Shown piece after piece: positions 7,312-15,130 of a stretch of DNA of 21,657 bases; within the stretch, counting starts at the first letter, position 1; each line of letters starts with the position of its first letter. Source of the DNA: DASUGM01 sp036274055 (GTDB lineage: Bacteria > Acidobacteriota > Vicinamibacteria > Vicinamibacterales > SCN-69-37). The notes beneath the pieces were generated by a model. The model did no database searches. It was not told the origin of the DNA and worked only from the letters and a program-made list of their open reading frames with translations. Position numbers and translations under genes: made by a program. The DNA is taken from positions 1 through 21,657 of the forward strand of contig DASUGM010000080.1 of the NCBI GenBank assembly GCA_036274055.1. The letters are read 5' to 3'.

Positions 7312-7680
7312 TTATGCCCTGGCGTCGCGTTTCTGCTGATTGAATCTGGCGACGCGCAGCGCCGCATCGAGATGCTGCGGCTCGACCCGGCCGGTAAAGT
7401 GCGCGCCGTCATGCAGGATGAATTGCTTTGACATCGCGGTGCCGGTGACCGTGGCGCCCGCCCGGACGTCGACGACTTCAGTGGCGATCAGCTGGCCGTG
7501 GCTGCGACCGAAGACGGTAATGTCACGCGCGATGACGTCGCCGGCCACCGCCGCTTCCGCCGTCACCACGACCGCGCCATCGACGCAGGTAATCGGCCCA
7601 TCAATTCGGCCTTCGATTGTCAGATCCTCAGTCGAACGCAGCTCGCCTTTGACGAGGATCGTCTTGCCCAGCACACTCAT
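7312..7680 (-). CDS. Bactofilin (polymer-forming cytoskeletal protein)
   Basis: The 122-aa product is a typical short bactofilin. After a brief N-terminal tail comes a right-handed beta-helix domain with regularly spaced hydrophobics and glycines: GKTILVKGELRSTEDLTIEGRIDG across the first rungs, then VFGRSHGQLIATEVVDVRAG and ATVTGTAMS. Bactofilins self-assemble into nucleotide-independent filaments, often at the inner membrane, and scaffold cell-shape or envelope functions. The start is well supported: AGGAG lies about 11 nt upstream of the ATG. The gene stands alone between convergent and same-strand neighbours, so no partner is suggested by position. Confidence 0.88.
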   Translation of the reverse strand: MSVLGKTILVKGELRSTEDLTIEGRIDGPITCVDGAVVVTAEAAVAGDVIARDITVFGRSHGQLIATEVVDVRAGATVTGTAMSKQFILHDGAHFTGRVEPQHLDAALRVARFNQQKRDARA

Positions 7681-7703
7681 ACGACACTCATTCTCCTACT
7701 TTT

Positions 7704-7733
7704 CACTGAGAGGAAGGGCGCGGAGGCGCGGAG
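7704..7733. repeat. CTCCGCG-type low-complexity motif
   Basis: Read on the minus strand, this stretch is a run of CTCCGCGCCTCCGCG followed by CCTTCCTCTCAG. A related run of CTC(C/T)GCG-like 8-9-mers occurs at 17523-17560, where it encodes a signal peptide. The rest of the 148-bp gap (7681-7828) upstream of the bactofilin shows only the AGGAG ribosome binding site. Confidence 0.45.
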
Positions 7734-7828
7734 CTGACCGCAATTCCGGGGACGACGCTCGACAATTTCGACGACCAGACCCTCGACGCGCATCAGTGGG
7801 CGCTGATCTGTCGCGCAATCGGCGCGTG

Positions 7829-8344
7829 TTATCTGAAATCCTGCGTCACTGTCACTTCGCCGCCGGCAATCGAGATCCCGCATGAGACCGCGCGGTAGTT
7901 GGCGATCATGTTCTCGTAGTGGCCGCCGCCGGGGCCTTCGGCCCACATCATCGCCAGGCCCTCGCGGATGACGGTGCGGACTGATCCATAGCGGGACAAC
8001 GTCCACCACGGGATCTCGTTCTCGGCCATCGCCAGGCCGTTGCCGCCGTTGGTGGCGCGGAAGTAACGATGGGCTTCGTGGTGCTCGCCATCGACGCGCG
8101 CGGCCTCGGCGGAGAAATCCTGGCCCTCGGCGAGATGCGCCAGCGGCGCCTTGCCGGCGCGGCCGCGGTACGAATTGATCTCGCTGACACAGTAGGCGAT
8201 CTCTGCGTCGAAGTTGGTGCCGCCCGCGCCGCCGACGTTTTCGGTGGGAGCAGACGGCAGGCTCGGCATCCGGCACGCGCCGACGCCGGCGGCGAGGCAG
8301 GCTCCGAGACACACGCGTAGTACGGCTGAGGAGGCGGTGGACAT
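7829..8344 (-). CDS. CAP/SCP-domain extracellular lipoprotein
   Basis: From ATG 8344 the product is about 171 aa. The N-terminus (VCLGACLAAGVGAC) ends in a lipobox-like VGAC with Cys24 as the likely lipidated residue. After a Ser/Pro/Gly-rich linker comes a CAP (cysteine-rich secretory protein/SCP-PR1-type) domain: AEIAYCVSEINSYRGRAGKAPLAH, GEHHEAHRYF, MAENEI and the signature GGGHYENMIAN, followed by the closing GEVTVTQDF. The conserved His and Glu residues that line the CAP cavity are present. Bacterial CAP proteins are secreted or surface-attached; their activity is mostly unknown. ATG 8344 is chosen over an upstream TTG at 8362 because GAGG lies 6 nt before it. The 139-bp gap upstream shows no convincing promoter. 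Confidence 0.85.
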   Translation of the reverse strand: MSTASSAVLRVCLGACLAAGVGACRMPSLPSAPTENVGGAGGTNFDAEIAYCVSEINSYRGRAGKAPLAHLAEGQDFSAEAARVDGEHHEAHRYFRATNGGNGLAMAENEIPWWTLSRYGSVRTVIREGLAMMWAEGPGGGHYENMIANYRAVSCGISIAGGEVTVTQDFR

Positions 8345-8483
8345 CGCGGCCTCAGACTGCAAGCGCGGTGCCGATGCATTCCCGGAATCAGGCCTGTTTT
8401 CCCGCGGTCACGAGTGAAATCGATCTCCGGCGCACAGAACTGCAAGGCCGACGACAAAACCGGGCTCAGCGCGCCGGCATCGC

Positions 8484-10493
8484 TCACCGCATGTGAAGCC
8501 AGTTGAACATCAGCACGTACGGCGCCGCCCGCCGATCGACGCTCGGCTGCAGAAAGACGAATCGATCGCCGGTCGGTGTGACGTCGTAGTGATTGCGGGT
8601 GTCCTGCCACAGGTCTTCGAGATGACTGTCGAACAGCGCGCGCACCCGGCCGCGCCGGAACGACGGCTGGGAGTGAACGTCGACCGCCATGAGCCGCCGG
8701 TCAGACGCGAGGTAGTAGAGCTCACGGCCGTCGCTGCGCCATCGCGGATCGGCGCCGCCGCCCTCGGACAGCTGCCAGCGTTGTGTCGGATCTGGAAACG
8801 ACTGCACGTAGATCTCGAACTGACCGGACTCGTCCGAGGTATAGGCCACGTAACGGCCATTTGGAGAGAGTTGACTCTGTCCTTCGTTCGCGGCCGTGTC
8901 GGCGATGACAAACGGGGCCGCATCCGCATCGAGGCGCCGCGCCCAGACACCATGCTTGCTCCCGGGTGTCATCATCGAGAACGTGAGGTACTGTCCATCG
9001 CGACTCCAGCTCTCCGGCACTTGTGTCGACGCGGCGCGCCGCGCCAGCGTCTCGGCGCCGGTCGCGAAGGAGCGCTCGAACACCTGCATGTGCCGATTAC
9101 GAATCGACGCGAACAGGACGGAATCACCACGCGGCGACCAGACCGGCGCGACGTCGATCGCGCCGGCGAGCGTCACCCGTACTTTCTCGCCGGTGGCGAC
9201 GTCGAATCGCCACAAGCTGTCCTGCCCCCTGCCGCTCGAGATCGTCGCGAGAAACGACGCGCCGTCTGGCGCCAGCGTCGGATTCGAGTGCCAGGCGCCG
9301 TCGCTGAAAATCGCGATCGGCTCGCCGCCCGAGCGATCGAGCCAGACCAGTCGGTTGGTGTCTTCGGTTCCGCCGCGGACCGCGAGCAGTCCGGTCGCCG
9401 ACAACGAGAACTCCGCTTTGTGCGCCATTCCGTAGCGATGGCGAACCCGATCGGCAATCGTCAGGACAGGTCCGGACACTTCAAGACCCCCGGCGTCGAA
9501 GCGCTGCGCCACCAGGCCGGTATCCGAGTAGAGCAACAGTCCCTCCCGCGAATAGCTGGCGCTGGAATACTTCGCGAGCAGACGCCGGGTGTCACCCGTC
9601 GCCAGATCGCCGACGTAGATCCCGAACCGCTTCGGGTCGACGGTGTAATCGGTGAACAGGAAGTGCCGGCCATCCGGCAGGAACTCGGGCCAGGCGTGCC
9701 CACCGACGAATCGCTGGTCGATGGTCGTTACGGCAGTGACCGGCCCGCCGTCGGTGGATACGCGGAACAGCGCCGTGTCTCGTGACGGCGCAAAGATGAT
9801 TTCGCCACGATCGCTCCATGCGCCGCCGCGGCCGTCAGCCGCGGCCGCGAGATCGCGAACATCGCGAGTGGCGATCCCCAGGCTCTTGAGACGGCCCTCC
9901 GCGAAGAAGCCGAGCTGCCGGCCGTCCGGCGACCAGAACGGAAACGACGCGCCTTCGGTCCCCGGAATTCGCTGCGCGTCAGTGGAGTCGAATTGGCGAA
10001 TCCAGAGCTGCGGGCCGCCAGCGTCGACCGCCACGAACGCGGCCTGCTCGCCATCGGGTGAAAGTGTCAGCGTCTCGACGAGCGTCCCAGGCGGCGCCGG
10101 TACCGCGAACCTCGATCGAGGGGTGACGTCGGGACTCGGATGCGCCCTCGGAACCGAGGGCCCGCTCGCCGTGGCGACCACAATCGCGGTGACGAGCGCC
10201 GCGCTGACGCCAGCGCGCCAGAAGCGCTGGCCGGGCGCGGCAGGCGCCACGGTCGCGGCCGGCGCTATGGCGTCGGCGGCCGATCGCGGCACCGCCGGCG
10301 CCGCTGCGACCGATCGGCGCTCCGACCAGGCGTCGATCTCATCGCTGTAGGCGTAAATCGATCCGAGCTTGCCGTGCAGGTGCCGATGCACCGGCAGGCC
10401 CTCGCGCTTCTCCCAGCGACGGACTGTCGTGACATCCCGATTGAGATAGCTGGCGATCTCCTTCCACGCGTCCAGCCGGCGGCGGGTAGACAT
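8484..10493 (-). CDS. Membrane-tethered HTH protein with TolB/WD40-like propeller
   Basis: From ATG 10493 (AGGA about 7 nt upstream) the product is 669 aa in three parts. Residues 7-60 form a MerR/excisionase-like helix-turn-helix: LDAWKEIASYLNRDVTTVRRWEKR, then GLPVHRH and a tail ending YAYSDEIDAW. A Pro/Ala-rich linker leads to one transmembrane helix at about 92-109 (AGVSAALVTAIVVATA). Residues from about 130 to the end are a beta-propeller with repeated PD40 units such as WSPDGRQLGFFA, WSDRGEIIFAP, WSPRGDSVLFAS, WSRDGQYLTFS and LSPNGRYVAYTSDESGQFEIYVQSFPD. This predicts a cytoplasmic DNA-binding head and a periplasmic sensor propeller. It diverges from the carboxylesterase gene, which is its most obvious candidate target; that link is inference only. 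Confidence 0.88.
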   Translation of the reverse strand: MSTRRRLDAWKEIASYLNRDVTTVRRWEKREGLPVHRHLHGKLGSIYAYSDEIDAWSERRSVAAAPAVPRSAADAIAPAATVAPAAPGQRFWRAGVSAALVTAIVVATASGPSVPRAHPSPDVTPRSRFAVPAPPGTLVETLTLSPDGEQAAFVAVDAGGPQLWIRQFDSTDAQRIPGTEGASFPFWSPDGRQLGFFAEGRLKSLGIATRDVRDLAAAADGRGGAWSDRGEIIFAPSRDTALFRVSTDGGPVTAVTTIDQRFVGGHAWPEFLPDGRHFLFTDYTVDPKRFGIYVGDLATGDTRRLLAKYSSASYSREGLLLYSDTGLVAQRFDAGGLEVSGPVLTIADRVRHRYGMAHKAEFSLSATGLLAVRGGTEDTNRLVWLDRSGGEPIAIFSDGAWHSNPTLAPDGASFLATISSGRGQDSLWRFDVATGEKVRVTLAGAIDVAPVWSPRGDSVLFASIRNRHMQVFERSFATGAETLARRAASTQVPESWSRDGQYLTFSMMTPGSKHGVWARRLDADAAPFVIADTAANEGQSQLSPNGRYVAYTSDESGQFEIYVQSFPDPTQRWQLSEGGGADPRWRSDGRELYYLASDRRLMAVDVHSQPSFRRGRVRALFDSHLEDLWQDTRNHYDVTPTGDRFVFLQPSVDRRAAPYVLMFNWLHMR

Positions 10494-10521
10494 GGTGGGT
10501 CCTCTGGATTTCGGAATCTGC

Positions 10522-10550
10522 ACTCTACGTCTTCAACGGACGCCCTTCAA
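10522..10550 (-). promoter_or_regulatory. Candidate sigma-70-type promoter for the HTH-propeller gene
   Basis: Read on the minus strand, TTGAAG (10550-10545) and TAGAGT (10527-10522) are separated by 17 bp, each matching 4 of 6 consensus positions. The promoter lies about 30 bp upstream of the ATG at 10493, in the divergent gap with the carboxylesterase. Sequence support is moderate only. Confidence 0.35.
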
Positions 10551-10645
10551 TGCGTTCGTTTGCCCCGCCTTACCCGTTTCTCCGCTGCCCGACGCTGCGC
10601 AATCATCCGGCTCTTTCGGCCACCGTGGCCGTTCGGGAGCGAAAC

Positions 10646-12280
10646 ATGGCGAGTCCATTGATGCGATCGGCCGGCATTCTCGTTGCCTGTGTCTTGACTG
10701 CCCCACTTGTGACGCGGGATACCTCCGCGCAGCCGGCGTGCTTTGTGTCGACGGTCAGCGGCGATATTCAGGGTGCGGTGGGGACCGAGTCGTGTACGTT
10801 CCTGGGCATTCCGTACGCTGCCCCGCCGATCAACGCCTTGCGATGGAAGGCGCCGCAGCCAGCGGCGCCATGGGCAGGGACGCTCCCTGCCACGACCAAT
10901 CCTCAGAGCTGTCCCAACGTGAACACCGGCTCACCATCCGGTGTGGAGGACTGTCTTCGACTGAATGTCTGGGTCAGGCATCCGCGCCCGGTGGCGCCGG
11001 CCCCCGTGATTGTCTGGCTGCATACCGGTTCGTTCGTCGCGGCGTCCGCGAACCTCGCGTCGCACAACGGCCGCAGGCTCGCCGAAGAAACCGGCGTCAT
11101 CGTCGTCGCGCCGAACTACCGGCTCGGGCCGCTTGGATTTCTGGCGCACAGCGCGCTGGCGACGGAAGATCCGCGCGGCGTGTCCGGGAACTACGGATTG
11201 CAGGATCAACGGCGCGCGCTGGAGTGGGTGCGCGAGCATATCGCCGCGTTCGGCGGCGATCCGACCAACGTCACCATTGCCGGCACCTCGGCCGGCGGCG
11301 ACAGCGCCGGCCTTCACCTGGTTTCGCCGTCCAGTTCGGGTCTGTTTCATCGCGCGATCATCGAGAGCGGCACGCCCACGATCAAATGGCCGACGCATGC
11401 CGAGAGTCTCGCGCAAGGCGCGGCGCTGGCGGCGGCGCTCGGATGCCTCGATGCCGCGACGGTCCTCACCTGTCTGCGATCGAAGACCGCCAATCAGATC
11501 GTGAGTGCGATGCCGGTCGGATCGCAGCAGGTCGTCGAGACACCGACGCGCGCCTTCTGGACGCCGGTCGTCGATGGCGTCGAGCTGCCCGATCAGCCGC
11601 GCGCCCTGTTCGCCGCCGGCAGGTTCTCCGCCGTGCCCACGATCATCGGTTACACGCGGGACGAGGCGGCAGGGAGCTTCGTCACGCGGAGCTTCGCCGG
11701 CGGCGTCTCCTCCGCTCAATATCAGGCCTGGGTGAGCACCGAATTTGGCAGCGATGCGCCTGCCGTCCTCAGCCGCTATCCAGCGGCGGCGTTCGCGTCG
11801 CCGTTCGACGCGATGGCGCAAGTCGTCGGTGAAGCGCAATTCGCATGCGAGAGCCGCCGCCTGGCGCGGTTCATCGACGAAGCGCGCATGCCGGTGTTCC
11901 TGTTTTCGTACGAGTACGTCATCGACGATCTCTCGCCCGACTACGTCGTGCATGGCGTCGAGTCCAACATCATCTTCGGCAACGCCTACGCGCCAATGCA
12001 GTTTCCGAATCACCCGCTGACGCCCGCCGACCTCGCGCTGCATGGACTGATGGCCGGCTACTGGTCACGGTTTGCCGCCACCGGGTCGCCCAATGTCGAC
12101 GACGACACGGTGGTGCACTGGCCGTTGTTCAAGGATCCGACGGGTCAGGGGCGGGGCTCCAACCGCTTCCTCATTTTCAACGGCGGCGCGCGCGCCGACA
12201 AGCGGCCACGGGAACAGGCGTGCAACTTCTGGGAGCCGTACTTTCTGCGGACGATTCTCGGCAAGGTGCCGGCGGTGTAA
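10646..12280 (+). CDS. Exported type-B carboxylesterase
   Basis: The product is 544 aa from ATG 10646, with GGGAG about 7 nt upstream. A signal peptide (LMRSAGILVACVLTAPLVTRDTSAQ) is followed by an alpha/beta-hydrolase of the PF00135 type: FLGIPYAAPP, EDCLRLNVWV, NYRLGPLGFLAH, GNYGLQDQRRALEWVREHIAAFGGDP and the nucleophile elbow IAGTSAGGDSAG with Ser215. Glu340 (TRDEAAGSF) and His436 (VVHGVESNIIFG) fit the remaining triad. Two departures from the family norm are visible: the oxyanion-hole motif is HTGSF (126-130) instead of HGGGF, and the elbow is GTSAG instead of GESAG. Substrate is unknown; it is predicted to hydrolyse esters in the periplasm or outside. It converges with the operon ending at 12301, leaving 20 bp between stops. 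Confidence 0.88.
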   Translation: MASPLMRSAGILVACVLTAPLVTRDTSAQPACFVSTVSGDIQGAVGTESCTFLGIPYAAPPINALRWKAPQPAAPWAGTLPATTNPQSCPNVNTGSPSGVEDCLRLNVWVRHPRPVAPAPVIVWLHTGSFVAASANLASHNGRRLAEETGVIVVAPNYRLGPLGFLAHSALATEDPRGVSGNYGLQDQRRALEWVREHIAAFGGDPTNVTIAGTSAGGDSAGLHLVSPSSSGLFHRAIIESGTPTIKWPTHAESLAQGAALAAALGCLDAATVLTCLRSKTANQIVSAMPVGSQQVVETPTRAFWTPVVDGVELPDQPRALFAAGRFSAVPTIIGYTRDEAAGSFVTRSFAGGVSSAQYQAWVSTEFGSDAPAVLSRYPAAAFASPFDAMAQVVGEAQFACESRRLARFIDEARMPVFLFSYEYVIDDLSPDYVVHGVESNIIFGNAYAPMQFPNHPLTPADLALHGLMAGYWSRFAATGSPNVDDDTVVHWPLFKDPTGQGRGSNRFLIFNGGARADKRPREQACNFWEPYFLRTILGKVPAV

Positions 12281-12300
12281 TAGCCGGACGACTACCTTGT

Positions 12301-13395
12301 CTACCGCGACGCCGCGATCAGCTCGCCGTACTGCCGGTAACGGCCACCGGCGTAGCCGGTGAGCAGGTCCTCGATCGACTGCGTCATCGACGCGCTGTTG
12401 TAGCCCGGATCGGCGACGCCGCGGGTGAAGACGCTGCGGACGATGGTGCTGCGCGCATCGCGCGGCAATTTGCCGAGGTTGGCGATGAAGGCGCGGAATC
12501 GGGCGCTGCCGTCGAAGAGATAGAACTCGACGTTCGACGCGTAAAACGCCGACAGCGTCTGCTTCTGCTCGGTCATCAGCCGGCCGATCGCCGCCAGCGC
12601 GTGCGTGCCGCTGAGATCGCCGACCACCGGAATGACGAGGTCCTGCGCCTGCAGGCTTTTGACGAACTGGAAATCGTCCTCGGAGGCAAGGTAGCTGCGC
12701 CGCGTGCCGGCGCGATCGACCTCGAGCAGCAGATCGCGCAGCGTCGGGTAGTTGAACTGCGGCGGCCGGCCGGCGCTGTGAAACTGCAGCGACAAGCCGT
12801 CGTCGATGAACTGGCGATGGAAGCCGGCAATCGTCTGCAGATCTTCGGGCGACAGCGGCACGCCAAAGCCTCGCATCGCGATCACGATCCGCGCGTCAAT
12901 CGCCTTCAACTGATCGGCGGTCCGCTGCGGCGCGCGGTCGATGTGCTGCACCAGCTGGTCGATCGATTTCGACTCCCAACCGGCGATCGGCGACGGCGGC
13001 GCCCGGCCGGTCAGGAGCGCCAGGTACTCGACGCGGGTCGTCGCCTGCGCGAACAGCGCCTTGAACAGCAGATGCAGCAGCAAGTTGTCGCGGCGGATGT
13101 CGACGAGAAACGCGATCGCGGGACGGACGTGCGCGATATACGAGAAATTCTGATCCGGTCCGACGCCGACGTACGCGCCGCCTCTCGGTAACGCTCGCAG
13201 CACCGGGACGACATGCAGGTACGATCGCTCGTTCGAAATCAGGTTGTCGGTGTCGAAGTAGCCGCTTTCCTCCGAAAGCGCGGCGACGCGTGCTGCGAAC
13301 GACGTCGGCGCTGGCGCCTGCGCGACGGCGGCCGGACCTGTCGCCTCGATAGCGACCGCGAACAGCGCGGCGACCGCAGTCAGGCGAAGGCTCAC
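12301..13395 (-). CDS. Exported protein with methyltransferase-like motif (LIC_10091-like)
   Basis: The 364-aa product starts at GTG 13395, whose GTGA overlaps the kinase stop by 4 bp, indicating translational coupling. A signal peptide (LRLTAVAALFAVAIEATG, then AAVAQA) precedes the conserved region GYFDTDNLISNERSYLHVVP (45-64), AYVGVGPDQNFSYI (74-87) and FLVDIRRDNLL (96-106). The glycine-rich GVGPDQ followed by VDIRRDN resembles motifs I and II of Rossmann-fold methyltransferases. I recall a similar arrangement in the LIC_10091 family, but this is from memory. An exported methyltransferase would be odd, so the motif may serve another ligand. The frame is open upstream within the kinase gene, but that part is arginine-rich shadow sequence. 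Confidence 0.7.
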   Translation of the reverse strand: MSLRLTAVAALFAVAIEATGPAAVAQAPAPTSFAARVAALSEESGYFDTDNLISNERSYLHVVPVLRALPRGGAYVGVGPDQNFSYIAHVRPAIAFLVDIRRDNLLLHLLFKALFAQATTRVEYLALLTGRAPPSPIAGWESKSIDQLVQHIDRAPQRTADQLKAIDARIVIAMRGFGVPLSPEDLQTIAGFHRQFIDDGLSLQFHSAGRPPQFNYPTLRDLLLEVDRAGTRRSYLASEDDFQFVKSLQAQDLVIPVVGDLSGTHALAAIGRLMTEQKQTLSAFYASNVEFYLFDGSARFRAFIANLGKLPRDARSTIVRSVFTRGVADPGYNSASMTQSIEDLLTGYAGGRYRQYGELIAASR

Positions 13396-14597
13396 GACCG
13401 TTTCCCCGCCAGGCGCCAGAACTGCGCGTCGTTCAGCAGCGTGATGCGCTGGCCCTTTTCGCGCAGCCGTTTGATCTCCATCAGCTTCAGCCCGCCTTCG
13501 CGGCCCGCCACCTGCAGCGGATTCGGCCGGCCGCGCACCACCACCGTCGTCTTCGCCGACGGCCCGCTGTGCACGGTGGCGCCGGCGCGGCGCGCCGCCT
13601 TTACCGCGTCGGCGCGGGTGCGGCTGAGGATGCCGGTAAACGCGACGTGCGCCCCTTTGAGCGTGCGCAGGGCGCCGGCTTTCAGCTTCGACGGCGGCGT
13701 GCCGAGCGCCTCGATCAGCTCGTCGGCGCTCTCGTAGCGTTTGCGCCGCTCGCCGATGCAGCGATGCACGATCTCCTTCAGATGATCGCTGCAAGCGAGC
13801 CGCCGCACTTCACCGGTGCGGATGCGCGCCCGCGCGTCGCCTTTGACCAGCATCGCAATCAGCTGGCCGACCTGATAGACGTCGTCGCGCGCCCGCCACT
13901 TCGGCGCGTCGCCGCCGAGCATGTCGCTCGGCACCATCGACGCGTTTAGCGTGTGCGCGGTGATGCCGCGGCGGTTGCTTTGCTGCCTGACGATGCCGAA
14001 GTCGCCGAGCTTTAGCGTCCGGCCGTCGCAGACGAAGACATTCAGCGGCGTGAGGTCCCGATGCAGCAGCTGGCCGCGGTGCAAACGGCCCAGCACCTGC
14101 AGGATGCCGACGATCTCACGCCGGGTCGTGCGCTCCGGCAGGCCGTTCTTCGCGCGATGCAGGAAGGCGCTGAGGTCGCCGTGACGCGCGTACTCGAGCG
14201 CAAGGCAATACAGGCCGCGCTTGCCGTCGCGGGCGAGCGGGAACGTGTCGAAGACGCGAATCGCGCGCGGATGATCGGCGAGCAGCTGGCCGAAATACGC
14301 CTCGCGCAGCCAGCCGTCAATGCGCGTGCTGACCTTGAGGCACAGCACCCGCGGGACATCGCGCGATCGCGTGAGCCGCCGAGCCAGAAACACCTGTCCG
14401 AAGCCGCCGGCGCCCAGCCAGCGCTCGACCCGGTACGCGATCCCGCTCTCGGGACTGGTCACGACCTCGCCGGCGGCAAGCAGCGGCGGCGATCCAGCCG
14501 CCGGCAGGAACGCCGTGCTGGCGCGGCGCGTCGTCGCGTCGGGCGCGATCAGCTTCGGCGAGCGTCGATGATGCGGGCCCGATGATCGGCGATCCAC
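13392..14597 (-). CDS. Ser/Thr protein kinase with C-terminal BRCT-like domain
   Basis: The 401-aa product has an intact bacterial Hanks-type kinase domain: glycine loop LGAGGFGQVF (61-70), Lys88 in CLKVS, Glu99 in the C-helix, catalytic loop HRDLTPLNV (179-187, Asp181 and Asn186) and DFG at 199-201. No transmembrane helix follows. Instead residues about 313-396 look like a BRCT domain of the DNA-ligase type: LKGAHVAFTGILSRTRADAV, then RRAGATVHSGPSAKTTVVV and GLKLMEIKRLREKGQRI ending DAQFWRLAG. Predicted cytoplasmic; the BRCT could bind phosphoproteins or DNA ends. The start is uncertain: ATG 14597 overlaps the upstream gene by 49 nt, CTG at 14552 would overlap its stop as CTGA, and GTG at residue 47 is also possible. 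The downstream gene overlaps by 4 bp. Confidence 0.85.
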   Translation of the reverse strand: MDRRSSGPHHRRSPKLIAPDATTRRASTAFLPAAGSPPLLAAGEVVTSPESGIAYRVERWLGAGGFGQVFLARRLTRSRDVPRVLCLKVSTRIDGWLREAYFGQLLADHPRAIRVFDTFPLARDGKRGLYCLALEYARHGDLSAFLHRAKNGLPERTTRREIVGILQVLGRLHRGQLLHRDLTPLNVFVCDGRTLKLGDFGIVRQQSNRRGITAHTLNASMVPSDMLGGDAPKWRARDDVYQVGQLIAMLVKGDARARIRTGEVRRLACSDHLKEIVHRCIGERRKRYESADELIEALGTPPSKLKAGALRTLKGAHVAFTGILSRTRADAVKAARRAGATVHSGPSAKTTVVVRGRPNPLQVAGREGGLKLMEIKRLREKGQRITLLNDAQFWRLAGKRS

Positions 14598-15055
14598 TTG
14601 TCAACCTGCTTGGCGATGTCGTCGGCCGCTGCTTTCCATCCCGGTTCGGACTCGACCGGCCGATTCTTGTTCGTGATCTCGACGGGATCGACGACGCGCC
14701 CGGCGCGTGCGGTGACGCGCAGATGCACCACCCTGGTCGGCGGCGGCACCGGCCCGGGTGTGCCGCCACCGGTCATCGTCGACGATCCGAAGACGACACG
14801 CGGCACCGTCAATCCGCGATCGATCACCTCGACGACGACGTCGGCCTTGTCTTCGTCGTCGACGATCGCCAGCGGCTTCTTCTTCGCGAGCGCTGCGATC
14901 AAGTGCTTCATCGATTCCCGCCGCGCCGCCAGTTCCGACGGATGACCGCCGTCGTCGGTGCCGACATAGACGCGGACGAGCTTCGGATCGAGCGGCGCCT
15001 GCGCCGGCATGCCCTGATTGACAGACAGCAGCAACGCCCACACAACGACAAACAT
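14549..15055 (-). CDS. Small exported protein of unknown function
   Basis: The 168-aa product begins with a signal peptide (MFVVVWALLLSVNQGMPAQA). The mature part starts LDPKLVRVYVGTDDGGHPSE and contains an alpha/beta pattern: a helix (RRESMKHLIAALAKKK), a strand with acidic residues (LAIVDDEDKADVVVEVIDRG), a Gly/Pro-rich loop (TMTGGGTPGPVPPPT), then strand-helix to the end (WKAAADDIAKQVDKWIADH). No family is recognised. The pattern of a strand, DKADVVVEV and further strands resembles small periplasmic domains seen beside protein kinases, but this is a loose comparison. It is the first gene of the operon with the kinase and overlaps it by up to 49 nt. No strong ribosome binding site is visible. 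Confidence 0.65.
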   Translation of the reverse strand: MFVVVWALLLSVNQGMPAQAPLDPKLVRVYVGTDDGGHPSELAARRESMKHLIAALAKKKPLAIVDDEDKADVVVEVIDRGLTVPRVVFGSSTMTGGGTPGPVPPPTRVVHLRVTARAGRVVDPVEITNKNRPVESEPGWKAAADDIAKQVDKWIADHRARIIDARRS

Positions 15056-15075
15056 GGGATGCTATTGTCTGACGG

Positions 15076-15099
15076 AAAAAGCCGTCGGGTGGCTTTTTT
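15076..15099 (-). terminator. Intrinsic terminator after the toxin-antitoxin pair
   Basis: Read on the minus strand, AAAAAGCC, a 7-base loop (ACCCGAC) and GGCTTTTT form an 8-bp stem with flanking A and T tracts. It lies 32 bp after the toxin stop (15131) and just upstream of the next minus-strand gene (15055). It therefore separates the toxin-antitoxin transcript from the kinase operon. The A tract also allows function in the other direction. Confidence 0.65.
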
Positions 15100-15130
15100 G
15101 TACGGCCAGCGGCCGGGCCGGCGCCCCAGC

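Noticed and set aside
13396..13794. In-frame N-terminal extension of the methyltransferase-like protein
   Set aside because: It lies inside the kinase coding region, is Arg/Ala-rich shadow sequence, and a signal peptide begins exactly at GTG 13395.
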